Of a stretch of 45,106 nt of DNA, positions 33,636-41,766 are shown piece after piece; within the stretch, counting starts at the first letter, position 1, and every line of letters starts with the position of its first letter. The notes beneath the pieces are model-generated. The model was not told where the DNA came from. It saw nothing but the letters and a program-made list of their open reading frames with translations, and ran no database searches. This DNA comes from Acidimicrobiales bacterium (GTDB lineage Bacteria > Actinomycetota > Acidimicrobiia > Acidimicrobiales > Iamiaceae). The stretch covers positions 1 to 45,106 of the forward strand of contig DASQKY010000007.1 in assembly GCA_035630295.1 (NCBI GenBank), written 5' to 3'. A program made the translations under genes and the position numbers.

Positions 33636-36020
33636 GTGGCTCGCGACGACTACCGGGTGGTGCGCACGCTTGCGCGACCGCCTCGTCCGGCGGTCGCCTT
33701 CGAGTACGGGTCGGATTGGCTTGAACCTGTGAGGGACTCACTTCGGTGGCTGTCAGCCCGTTGGGGCGGGGCAGGCGGCGTCCTCGTCCCCGTGCGAGAC
33801 GAAAGACCGGTCGCATCTCGCTGGTTGCTCCAGCTCTTGCGCACGTTTGACCCCGATGCGGTCGTCCACAGGCCGATGTACCTGCGGGACCTGCCCGACC
33901 ACGAGGTACGGCAGGCAGTTGAGGACATGAGCGACGCCGGGATGCTGCCCCTCTCGGCAGCCGAGGCCCGACACCGGCTCGGCGACCTCCCCCAGGGGCC
34001 CGATCTGCGAGAGCAGGTTGCGGAGACCTTCGGCAACTGGTGCGCCCCTCAGCACCCGTGGGATGAGGATGACGGCCGACCGATCTCTAACCCGCTCCTG
34101 TTTGAACACCACACCACCGAGCCGTTCACCCCGAACGTCTTCGTCACGGGCCCACAGGCTCGATCACTTGCCTTCGACCTCAGCGAGACTGACCCGTGGT
34201 TTGGCCTCATGGTGGCCACTCGTGCCGGCGTCTCGCCGCCCGACAGGACCGAAGCTCTGATTCGAGTTGCCGAAGCGGACCTTGCCGGGTTGGCTGAGTG
34301 GGCCATGACTGGGTCCATCCATCCCGGCGGGCTGCCGTGCGTTGACGCGCTCTTGCCGGCCGGCGCGCCTCCTGGTGCAGCTGACGAGATCTTCTCTGCG
34401 TTGCCCCTGGTCGCCACCAGGGCAGGCCTCGCCGACCTCAGCTACCGAACCGCTCGAGAAACAGTCGTGGTATCGATCGGCGACCACCCGGAGGACCATG
34501 CCCTCGGAATGCTCGCCGACCGTCTCGCCACTGTCGGGGCATGGGCGCCCACCCACCTGCTCACCGGGTCGGGTGTCGTAGGAGACGCGGTCCGGCGCGC
34601 TGTCGCAGCGACCCACTTCCGATCGCGAATGGGCGGTCGAACCCGGCGCCGCATCCTCACAAGCGCGAGTCTCACGGCGTCAGAGCTTCGAGAAGCACTG
34701 GATGGAATTGATCTCCCCGACGACGTGGAGTTCGTCTCTGCCGACGCGCTTGAGCTGACAGACCGCCGCTTCTTGGGGGATCCGGGCAGCGTGGCACGCC
34801 AGTCCTCCCACCCCGTGAGGGTCTCAGGAGGGCGCACCTCGGTCTTGACTCCGATCGATCCTCCGGTCCCGGTCGCCGTGACGAACATCGACAGTGCTTC
34901 CTGGTTCGTTGACGTGACGATCGATGGTGCGGTACGTCCGCCCGCGCGCTCGGCTCTCTCGGGCCGGGTCCTGCAGACCGAACGCAGCGTTGGCGACGCA
35001 ACGGCGAACCTCGTTCGGTCTTCCGCCGCCGGGGCCTCCTATTGGTCTCAGGCCGAGGGGCTCGTCCTGGCGGGGTCTCCTCGCGAGGCATCGTTCGCAC
35101 GTCCGCTCGTGTGCTCGCCAAGCGCGATGGATGCGGTGTCGGCCCTGGCGAGAGCGAACGGCTGGCGTGCCGAGCCCTCCACTGCGGGGCGTCGGGCAGG
35201 GCGGGTGGCGGACCTCTGGGGAAGCCATCAAGTTCTCGGCGACGATCTCGATGGACCCGTGAGGTCTCTGCTGGCGTTGCTCTCCCACCGACGGAAGCCT
35301 GGGCCCTTCGAGCAAGGCTGCGCTGTGGGCGAACGCAGCTTCGTCCACTTCGGGGGTGCGTCAGCTGTGTTGAGCGAGGCTGGCGGCAACGGTGCCCGAC
35401 CGACGATGGACCGTCTCGTGACTGCGGGTGTACTTCGACGCGGCCTGTTGCTGCGGTGCGGGCGCTGTGATCGGCTCGACTTCTACGGCGCCGACGAGTT
35501 CGGTGGGACGTTCCGCTGCAAGACCTGCACCGCTGACAGCGTGATCACGGCCGAACGTTGGCGCGATCCGCCCGACGAGCCACTCTGGTACTACGCCCTC
35601 GACCCGCTCGTGGCTGACTTCATCGAGCAGCACAGCGATATCCCCATCCGGGCCGCCCGATCGATCATCGACAGGTCCCGACGCCCGGGTGATGCGAGCT
35701 TCGAAGTCGAGCTGACGATCGACGGGCAGAAGAGGCCGTTCATAGAGATCGACTTCGCCTGCATCGCCGACGGCCGCCTCTACATCGGAGAGGCCAAGAG
35801 CAACGGTCGTCTGCAAACCGGCAAACGAGGCCTTGAGGACATGGCGCGCCGGTTGGCCGAGGCGGCTGTGAAGCTCAATGCCGATGGGCTCGTGGTGGCC
35901 GGGACGGGCTCCGAGTGGAGCCCGGCCACCATCGGAGCACTCGAGCGCGCCCTGAGCCAGGCCGCGAGCGCAACGGGCCGCCCAACTCCGACAGCCGAGG
36001 TCCTGCATCTCGAGGATTGA
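33636..36020 (+). CDS. Large zinc-ribbon and PD-(D/E)XK-like nuclease protein
   Basis: A 794-residue protein with GTG start. Residues 1-about 590 do not match a family I know; they include a Rossmann-like looking N-terminus (ARWGGAGGVLVPVRDERPVA). A zinc ribbon has cysteines 608, 611, 628 and 631 (CGRCDR and CKTC). A helical linker (PLWYYALDPLVADFIEQHSD) leads to FIEIDFACIADGRLYIGEAK: Asp706, Glu719 and Lys721 fit the D...ExK centre of PD-(D/E)XK nucleases, with Glu704 before it. Predicted to cleave nucleic acid. It sits alone on the plus strand between the TIR gene (divergent, 235 bases) and the SIR2-like gene (convergent, 101 bases), suggesting a multi-gene defence module. Confidence 0.65.
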   Translation: MARDDYRVVRTLARPPRPAVAFEYGSDWLEPVRDSLRWLSARWGGAGGVLVPVRDERPVASRWLLQLLRTFDPDAVVHRPMYLRDLPDHEVRQAVEDMSDAGMLPLSAAEARHRLGDLPQGPDLREQVAETFGNWCAPQHPWDEDDGRPISNPLLFEHHTTEPFTPNVFVTGPQARSLAFDLSETDPWFGLMVATRAGVSPPDRTEALIRVAEADLAGLAEWAMTGSIHPGGLPCVDALLPAGAPPGAADEIFSALPLVATRAGLADLSYRTARETVVVSIGDHPEDHALGMLADRLATVGAWAPTHLLTGSGVVGDAVRRAVAATHFRSRMGGRTRRRILTSASLTASELREALDGIDLPDDVEFVSADALELTDRRFLGDPGSVARQSSHPVRVSGGRTSVLTPIDPPVPVAVTNIDSASWFVDVTIDGAVRPPARSALSGRVLQTERSVGDATANLVRSSAAGASYWSQAEGLVLAGSPREASFARPLVCSPSAMDAVSALARANGWRAEPSTAGRRAGRVADLWGSHQVLGDDLDGPVRSLLALLSHRRKPGPFEQGCAVGERSFVHFGGASAVLSEAGGNGARPTMDRLVTAGVLRRGLLLRCGRCDRLDFYGADEFGGTFRCKTCTADSVITAERWRDPPDEPLWYYALDPLVADFIEQHSDIPIRAARSIIDRSRRPGDASFEVELTIDGQKRPFIEIDFACIADGRLYIGEAKSNGRLQTGKRGLEDMARRLAEAAVKLNADGLVVAGTGSEWSPATIGALERALSQAASATGRPTPTAEVLHLED

Positions 36021-36121
36021 GCACGGATGCCCATCTGATGGGTGACCAACGTGACGCCACTACAAGGTGTCGCAACCTCTGAGCAGGAACTTCACTTGAG
36101 TTCTGCCTCGATGCAGGGCGT

Positions 36122-37123
36122 CTAGGCCGGGTCCCAGAGCGCGACGTCCTCGGCGTTGAAGAACTTCACGGCTAGGGGCGCACGCGGGGACCGGGCTGCC
36201 CGACAGCCCACGAGATCCTTCGCCGTCTGGATGACTGCGCGGTTCCGTGATGACTTCGGGTCGCCGTAGACGGAGACTGCCACTCGCTTCACCTTCGAGC
36301 GGACCAAGGCTTCGAAGATGTGAGCGTCGTTGGGGTCCAGGGAATGCCCATAGACGATGACCGAGCCCCCGACGCTGCTCAGGCTGCGTAGGCCTCGCGA
36401 CAAATATGCGCTGCGATTGATCCGGTCGAGCTTCGTCGGCGAGTCGGCTTCCGCCACGTACAGGGGGAATCGATGGATGGCGAGTTGCTCGCGCACCTGA
36501 TCTACGAGGGGCTCCCCTGTCCGACTCCACGTCAGCTTTCGAAGGCCGTCGGCGCCCAGGTACAGGTGGAGAGCGCCGTGCAGGTAGTAGACGGTCTGCT
36601 TGAACGGGTCGTAGATGTCCCACAACACCGTGTCATCGCCGTCCACGCCGCTGTCTCTGAACCCGTCGTCGTGGGCGCGAGAGGGGTAGCGCATTGCGCC
36701 GTCGGTGATTTCCTGCATCAGCGACCAGTAGAGGAGGAGGTCGTAGTTGACGGAGAAGATGTGATCGAAGGGCCGAAGGAAACGGCGCACCGAGAGATAG
36801 CAACGCATATCGATTTCGTACGGGCGCTCTGGGTGAAGCCCCGCGACCGACTGAGCGAGCGCCTCCCGGATCTCCGTCTCCGCCGCCTCCAACCTCGTGA
36901 GGGTCTTCTTGTACCCGGTCGGGTTCAGGGCTCGGAGCGTTCTGATCGTCGCCCTGATCGCCCGCATGGCCTCCTCGAAATCGGTCGTCCCGAGCGCCTT
37001 CATCAGCCGCAACGCTGCTGCGGACAGGTGGGCTTGGGCCTCTGCGTGGTCTGCGAGTGCGTCGTAGCCGAATGCGTGGGGGTCGTACGCCATGCTGAAG
37101 CCGTTGCCGAGGATCACTGACAC
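36122..37123 (-). CDS. SIR2-like / DUF4917-type protein
   Basis: A 333-residue protein. It opens with VILGNGFSMAYDPHAFGYDA, the nucleotide-loop region of SIR2-like proteins where GAGxS is replaced by GNGFS. IFSVNYDLLLYW has Asn126-Tyr127-Asp128 (TNYD-type motif), YYLHGALHLY the usual His182, and VIVYGHSLDPNDAHIFEALV the C-terminal 'GxSxxDxd' block. This set fits the DUF4917/SIR2_2 group, whose relatives in defence islands hydrolyse NAD+. GTG starts at 37144, 37123 and 37117 are all possible; GGAGG precedes the last two. It ends 101 bases from the nuclease gene, convergently, and is transcribed in the same direction as the TIR gene. Confidence 0.75.
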   Translation of the reverse strand: MSVILGNGFSMAYDPHAFGYDALADHAEAQAHLSAAALRLMKALGTTDFEEAMRAIRATIRTLRALNPTGYKKTLTRLEAAETEIREALAQSVAGLHPERPYEIDMRCYLSVRRFLRPFDHIFSVNYDLLLYWSLMQEITDGAMRYPSRAHDDGFRDSGVDGDDTVLWDIYDPFKQTVYYLHGALHLYLGADGLRKLTWSRTGEPLVDQVREQLAIHRFPLYVAEADSPTKLDRINRSAYLSRGLRSLSSVGGSVIVYGHSLDPNDAHIFEALVRSKVKRVAVSVYGDPKSSRNRAVIQTAKDLVGCRAARSPRAPLAVKFFNAEDVALWDPA

Positions 37124-37280
37124 TTGCCTCCGGCGTCGGAGCACCAGTCCTGCGCTGCGTCGTACGAGATGACTTTGGCGGTGGTCAACGAACTTGCCCT
37201 TCAGCAGCTAGCAGCGTACGCCCGAACGGGGCCCTCGACGGCGACCTGCCCTGGGTTCACGACCATGCGCAGGAGGTGTG

Positions 37281-37487
37281 TCAGCCTGACGACCGCCCTG
37301 TCTTTCGGGCCCAGGCCTCGACCTCGGCCCAGAGCCAGACGCGGTTCTGGCCGATGGTGGCGATGGGCTGGGGGAAGTCGGCGTGGCGGCGGACGAGGTT
37401 GTGGACCGAGGCGACGTGGGCGAGGCCGAGGCGGTCGGCGATCTCACCAGCTCCGACCAGATCGTCGGCATCCACCTGTCGGCCCAC
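37281..37487 (-). CDS. Small helix-turn-helix (excisionase/AlpA-like) protein
   Basis: A 68-residue protein: VGAGEIADRLGLAHVASVHN then LVRRHADFPQPIATIGQNRV and WLWAEVEAWARKTG. This is the MerR-like winged HTH of excisionase/AlpA proteins (GaaEIAerLGvs...v..W...FP.P......rvW...dveaW). GTG at 37487 or 37475. Such proteins bend DNA during excision or regulate integrase genes; its position next to the recombinase tail and the tRNA agrees. The longer open frame upstream is not protein-like. Confidence 0.65.
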   Translation of the reverse strand: MGRQVDADDLVGAGEIADRLGLAHVASVHNLVRRHADFPQPIATIGQNRVWLWAEVEAWARKTGRSSG

Positions 37488-37863
37488 GAGGCGGCACGCT
37501 AGGCCGCGTCCGTTGACTAAGTGGACAACCAGTGGTAGTACTGGGTGTCCCTCGACCTCCGAGGTGCAAGTGGCCTCGGCGCAGCGCCAACTGCCCGGGG
37601 CCGTGGCCGAACCCTTCGTAGGAGGGCCCGACGATGGCTGAACATACGCGCCCACGCACACTTGGTGTGCACCACACCTGTGCTGGGGCATCCCAGGTAA
37701 CCGAACGGCGGCCGGCACATGCCCGGGTCAGGTAGGCGCTGCACGCCCACGCCGGGGCGCCAGACCTTGGTGGCACGGGCGCCGCTCCCCTGCTGGACGG
37801 CGGATCCGCCGCATTGGCACGCAGAGGTGGTGCTCCTGTCGGGACCGAGCCGGTGCATGGTGA
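37488..37863. other. Decayed 376-base stretch at the island's right end
   Basis: Long frames cross this part on both strands but have atypical Cys/Arg/Pro-rich composition and no family match. It probably contains the wreck of the upstream part of the recombinase or another mobile gene. No RNA gene or repeat was seen. Confidence 0.4.
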
Positions 37864-38028
37864 GCGGTCGGCGGACTGGAGCGCGTCCTCAGCGCGGCCG
37901 AGCCGACCGAGAAGGCCCAGGTCTACGCATCCCTTGGCCTGCGGCTGCGCTACCAGCCGGACGAGAACCGGGTGGTGGCGACGGCCGACCTGGGCCGTGT
38001 CCTTAGTGGTGTCGGAGGGGGGACTTGA
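37864..38028 (+). pseudogene. C-terminal remnant of a large serine recombinase (right copy), ending inside tRNA-Leu
   Basis: 54 residues: GGLERVLSAAEPTEK, AQVYASLGLRLRYQPDENRV, VATADLGRVLSGVGGGT, then TGA at 38026-38028. It aligns without gaps to the tail of the left copy. A TGA at 37861-37863 closes the frame just upstream, so the catalytic domain is gone. The last 22 bases before the stop and the stop itself lie within the opposite-strand tRNA-Leu, a usual sign of an element that inserted at the 3' end of that tRNA gene. Confidence 0.75.
37994..38018 (+). repeat. Right copy of the 25-bp near-identical repeat (candidate att half-site)
   Basis: GCCGTGTCCTTAGT, one mismatch, GTGTCGGAGG; partner of 29067-29091. 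Its last 12 bases (38007-38018) are the antisense of the tRNA 3' CCA, discriminator and most of the acceptor strand. Confidence 0.5.
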
Positions 38029-38093
38029 ACCCCCACGCCCTTGCGGGCACTAGCCCCTCAAGCTAGCGCGTCTGCCAATTCCGCCACTCCGAC
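38007..38093 (-). tRNA. tRNA-Leu (anticodon GAG), CCA encoded
   Basis: On the minus strand GTCGGAG (from 38093) pairs with CTCCGAC (ending 38011) as the 7-bp acceptor stem, followed by discriminator A and an encoded CCA (38009-38007). The anticodon arm is CTAGC-TTGAGGG-GCTAG with anticodon GAG, reading CTC leucine codons. A long variable arm (TGCCCGCAAGGGCG) marks a class II tRNA, as expected for leucine. The T-arm reads GGGGGTTCAAGTCCCCC. Intact despite the mobile element at its 3' end. Confidence 0.95.
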
Positions 38094-38099
38094 GTGGCC

Positions 38100-38117
38100 C
38101 CCGAGGTGCGCCTCGGG
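38100..38117 (-). terminator. Stem-loop between YdeI remnant and tRNA-Leu
   Basis: CCCGAGG (38100-38106) pairs with CCTCGGG (38111-38117) over a 4-base loop. It lies just upstream of the tRNA and 60 bases past the YdeI-family stop. No T-run follows, so a terminator role is only suggested by position. Confidence 0.35.
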
Positions 38118-38177
38118 CGGTCGATCACGGTACCACGCTCGCCTGAGAGGCCCGAAAGATCACCGGCCCCCAGCGGG

Positions 38178-38790
38178 TCAGCCATGGGCCCGCTGGCCCA
38201 CTGCAGCTTTCTCGACCACGGCGGCGATGCGCTGCTGCCGGGTGGCCTCCCGAGCGGCGCTGATGACCCACCACAGCATCATCTTCCGGGCGCTGGGCGG
38301 GAAGGCGTCCCACTGGGCCCGGGCCTCCGGGTTCGCATCCAGCGCGGCGGCCAGGGCGTCGGGCTCGACGAGGTCCGACCGGGTCGTAGATCGTCCACCA
38401 GCCGTTCTGACGGGCCACCTCGACGGCCCGGCGGCCGGCCTCGGCCATCAGGCCGGCCTCCTCCATGGCCGCCACCCGCCGGCGGTTCAGGCGGGTCCAC
38501 GAGCTCTTGGGCTTGCGCGGCGTCATCAGCTGCAGCGCCCGCTCCTCGTCCAGCACGCTCACCGTCGAGTCGATCCAGCCGAAGCAGATGGCCTCCTCCA
38601 CCGCCTCGGGGTACGGGCACACCGGCCGGCCGGTGGACCCCCGCCACGAGCACAGCCAGACGCCTCGCTCGGAGCCGTGGTTGGCCTGGAGCCAGGCCCG
38701 CCACGCGGCACGGCTCTCGGCGTGGAAGATCGGCATGTCGAACTTCCACGTCGCCGGGTGCTCCGACGCCGACCTCGGGACCGCGGCCAT
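38178..38790 (-). pseudogene. YdeI/OmpD-associated-family protein gene with one frameshift
   Basis: The first frame gives about 138 residues of the YdeI family: FHAESRAAWRAWLQANHGSE, EEAICFGWIDSTV, TPRKPKSSWTRLNRRRV and GWWTIYDPV. Removing one base of the GG pair at 38375-38376 restores the rest: DLVEPDALAAALDANPEARA, QWDAFPPSARKMMLWWVIS and AREATRQQRIAAVVEKA, ending at TGA 38180-38178. The full protein would be about 203 residues, normal for the family, whose function is not settled (small DUF1905/YdeI-like domains). ATG start may be at 38790 or slightly inside. Either a recent mutation or a base error. Confidence 0.75.
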
Positions 38791-38861
38791 CGCCCCGATG
38801 GTAGGAGACGGCTATCGCCCCCTCGGGCCCCGCCCCGGCCGGCGGCGCCTACTGTCGGGCC

Positions 38862-39518
38862 GTGGCCGAAGGGCGCATCAGGGGCTACGAGCCCCGGGAC
38901 CGGCCGGCCGTGCGGCGCATCTGCTTCGACACCGGCTACATGGGCGACCCGGTGGCGTGGCAGTGGTCCGACCCCGAGAGCTTCGCCGACCTGTTCGCCT
39001 CCTGGTACACCGACCACGAACCCGGCTCCGCCTCGGTGGTCGAGATCGATGGCTCGGTGGCCGGCTACCTCCTCGGCTGCCGGGACAGCACCAGGGTGGC
39101 CACGCCCGGCACCCTGGTGGCCCGGCACCTCCTCCGGCGAGGCCTGCTGGCCCGCCCCGGCACGGCCCCGGTGCTGTGGCGGGCGGTGGCCGACCTCGGG
39201 CGGGCCGCCGTCCACCGAGACCTGCCGGCCAGCGGGTTCCACGACCGCCGCTGGCCGGCCCACCTCCACATCGACCTCCTCCCCCGGGCCCGGGGCCAGG
39301 GCTTCGGCCGCCAGCTGATCGAGCGGTGGCTGGACACGCTGCGGGCCGACGGCGTGGCCGGCTGCCACCTGGGGACCTGGGCCGAGAACACGGGGGCGCT
39401 CGCCTTCTTCCGGTCCGTGGGCTTCGAGCCCCGGGGCCGGCCCGTGCCCATGCCCGGCCTGCGGGCCCGCGACGGCAGCCGCCACCACACCCAGCTCATG
39501 GTCCGGTCCCTCCCGTGA
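38862..39518 (+). CDS. GNAT-family N-acetyltransferase
   Basis: A 218-residue protein with GTG start at 38862. IRGYEPRDRPAVRRICFDTG begins the GNAT fold. AHLHIDLLPRARGQGFGRQL carries the acetyl-CoA loop R-A-R-G-Q-G-F-G, and GCHLGTWAENTGALAFFRSV then GFEPRG has the family's late Asn-x-x-A-x-x-F-Y/F pattern. An insert of about 40 residues between strands 3 and 4 (LLRRGLLARPGTAPVLWRAV) is typical of a subgroup found beside hexosaminidases. Its TGA overlaps the GTG of the GH20 gene (GTGA), so the two are co-translated. Acetylating an amino sugar or turning over glycans with the GH20 enzyme is inference from this link. Confidence 0.85.
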   Translation: MAEGRIRGYEPRDRPAVRRICFDTGYMGDPVAWQWSDPESFADLFASWYTDHEPGSASVVEIDGSVAGYLLGCRDSTRVATPGTLVARHLLRRGLLARPGTAPVLWRAVADLGRAAVHRDLPASGFHDRRWPAHLHIDLLPRARGQGFGRQLIERWLDTLRADGVAGCHLGTWAENTGALAFFRSVGFEPRGRPVPMPGLRARDGSRHHTQLMVRSLP

Positions 39519-41382
39519 GCCGGGTCGAGGACCTGGTGCTGGTGCCCCGCCCCCGCCACCTCGAGGCCCTGGGCGGCACCGTCGCCGATCCCGTCCCCGT
39601 CGGGGCCCCGCCCACCGAGGTCGGGCCGGCCGGGCACCTCGCCGACGCCGGCGGGACCGTCCACACCGCCACCACCGCCGGCCTCCCCGCCCAGGGGTTC
39701 CGGCTGACCATCTCCGCGGCCACCGGCATCCGCATCGAGCACGGCGACGACGCCGGGCTGCGCTACGCCACCCAGCTCCTCGGCCAGGTCCGCGGCCAGA
39801 GCCCCGACGGCCGGCTCCCGGCCCTCCACGTCGAGGACCACCCCGACATCCCCACCCGGGGCCTGATGCTGGACGTCAGCCGCGACCGGGTCCCCACCCG
39901 GGCCACCCTGGCCCGCCTGGTGGAGATCGCCGCCCTGGCCCGGCTCAACCAGCTCCAGCTCTACATCGAGCACACCTTCACCTATCCCGGCCACGACGAG
40001 GTCTGGGCCGGCGCCTCGCCCCTCACCCCGGACGACGTGGCCTGGCTCGACGACCTGTGCGCGGCGCAGGGCATCGAGCTGGTGGCCAACCAGAACTGCT
40101 TCGGCCACATGGGCCGTTGGCTGGCCCACGACCGCTACCGCGACCGGGCCGAGTGCCCCGACGGCTGGGAGCCCATCCCCGGCCTGCGCCTCCCGCCCTC
40201 GGTCCTGGCCCCCACCGCGGAGAACGCCGCCTTCACCCTCGGCCTCCTCGGCGAGCTGCTCCCCGCCTTCCGCAGCCGGGCCGTCCACATCGGCGGCGAC
40301 GAGCCCTTCGAGCTGGGCCGGGGGGCCAGCCGGGCCGCGGTGGAGGCCCGGGGCCTGGGCCCGGTCTACGTCGAGCACCTGCGCCGCCTGGCCGATCCCC
40401 TCCTGGCCGAGGGCCGCCAGGTCCAGGTGTGGGCCGACGTGCTGCGCCGCCACCCCCAGCAGGCCCGGGACCTGCCGGAGGGGATCGTCCCCGTGGCCTG
40501 GTGCTACGAGGCCCCGCCGCCCGGCGGTCGCCCCCTGGACCTCCCCGAGCCGGTGGTCCAGCTCATGGCCGCCTTCGGCACCGGGCCCGAGGCCTTCTCC
40601 GGGTTCGCACCCCAGGTCGCCCCCCTGGCCAAGGCCGGCGTGCCGTTCTGGGTCGCCCCCGGGACCTCGTCGTGGTGCTCCCTGGTGGGCCGGATCGACA
40701 ACGCCAGGGCCAACCTGCTGGACGCCGCCCTGGTGGGCCGGGCCCACGACACCGAGGGCTACCTCGTCACCGACTGGGGCGACGGCGGCCACCACCAGCC
40801 CCCCGCGGCAGCGTCGGACCGCTGGTCCTGGGCGGGGCGCTGGCCTGGGGAGCCGACGCCAACCACGACCTGGACCTGGGCGCCGTCCTGTCCCACCACG
40901 TCTTCGGCGACCCCACCGGCCGGCTGGCCGCCGCCCTCGACACCCTGGGCCGGCAGTGGGCCCGCACCGGCCAACGGGCCCTCAACGGCAGCCCCCTCTC
41001 CGCCGCCCTCCTCCCGAGCGTGGTCCACCTGGTGCTCGGCCCCCCCGACCGGGACCGGGTCCGGGACGTGCTCGGCGCCATCGAGGACGCCCTGGCCGAG
41101 GTGGCCGGCGCCCGGCCGACCTGCACCGACACGAGCGACGTGGTGGCCGAGGTCAGCCAGGCCGCCCGCCTGGCCCGCCACGGGGCCTGGCGCCTGCTCG
41201 GCTCCGAGGGGCCCGGCGCCGACCACCTGCGAGACGACATGGCCGAGCTGATCCGAGGCCAGGCCACCACCTGGCTGGCCCGGGCCCGCCCCGGTGGCCT
41301 GGCCGACAGCCTGGCCCGCCTCGACCCTGACCTGGCCGCAGCGATGGCCATCCCCGCGGGAGGCCCCAGGGACCTCCGCTGA
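39515..41382 (+). pseudogene. GH20-type beta-N-acetylhexosaminidase gene with one frameshift
   Basis: The first frame (about 430 residues) has the GH20 layout: an N-terminal alpha/beta domain, PTRGLMLDVSRDRVPTRATL at the start of the barrel, LNQLQLYIEHTFTYPGHDEV, and the catalytic pair in RAVHIGGDEPFELGRG. After YLVTDWGDGGHHQPP the frame is lost. Adding one C to the run of six at 40799-40804 gives RGSVGPLVLGGALAWGAD and a sensible C-terminus to TGA at 41382. Total about 622 residues. It should release terminal N-acetylhexosamine; no signal peptide is seen, so it may work in the cytoplasm on imported sugars. Homopolymer position makes a base-calling error quite possible. Confidence 0.75.
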
Positions 41383-41389
41383 GGGACGA

Positions 41390-41626
41390 TCAGGCGTTGG
41401 TGGTGAGGAGCATCCCGAGGGCGATGGTGGTGAAGCTCCACACCACCGAGACCACGACGGTGATGCGGTTGAGGTTCTTCTCCATCACCGTGGAACCGGC
41501 GGCCGACGCCCCGATGCCACCACCGAACATGTCCGAGAGGCCTCCGCCCTTGCCGCTGTGCAGCAGCACCAGGACGACGAGGATCGACGAGGCCGCCAGG
41601 TGGAGCGGGGTGACGACGTACAGCAA
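41390..41626 (-). CDS. secG: Preprotein translocase subunit SecG
   Basis: About 78 residues with two membrane helices: LHLAASSILVVLVLLHSGKG and the C-terminal ITVVVSVVWSFTTIALGMLL. Between them, GGGLSDMFGGG followed by the NLNRIT loop is the SecG signature. It is the small subunit of the SecYEG channel that helps SecA-driven export. A TTG at 41626 with GAGGGAG six bases upstream is the best start; GTG at 41653 would add nine residues. It follows tpiA at the end of the glycolytic cluster, a usual actinomycetote order. Confidence 0.9.
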   Translation of the reverse strand: MLYVVTPLHLAASSILVVLVLLHSGKGGGLSDMFGGGIGASAAGSTVMEKNLNRITVVVSVVWSFTTIALGMLLTTNA

Positions 41627-41766
41627 CGGGACTCCCTCGGGTCGGGCGGCCACGGACGACCGGCTGACAGGGTAGCGGGGCCCGGCCCCCGGAGGTCCAT
41701 CACCCCATCACCCCGTCGCCCGGCACCGCCCCGGGTCGCCGGGCGCCCGGCAACCGGCCCCGGTGG

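Noticed and set aside
32459-37144. Calling the TIR plus SIR2-like genes a Thoeris system
   Set aside because: Thoeris ThsA has SIR2 plus SLOG (or TM-macro) domains and is normally adjacent to ThsB. Here the SIR2-like protein is a 333-aa DUF4917-type protein with no sign of SLOG, and a 2.4-kb nuclease gene lies between.
29067-38018. Treating the 25-bp repeat as proven attL/attR
   Set aside because: Most of it is homologous recombinase coding sequence; only the break point at the tRNA acceptor stem hints at att, so it is listed as candidate.
38465-39514. In-frame extension of the GH20 frame leftward to 38465
   Set aside because: It runs through the YdeI remnant and the GNAT gene in a shadow frame; protein sense starts at the GTG at 39515.
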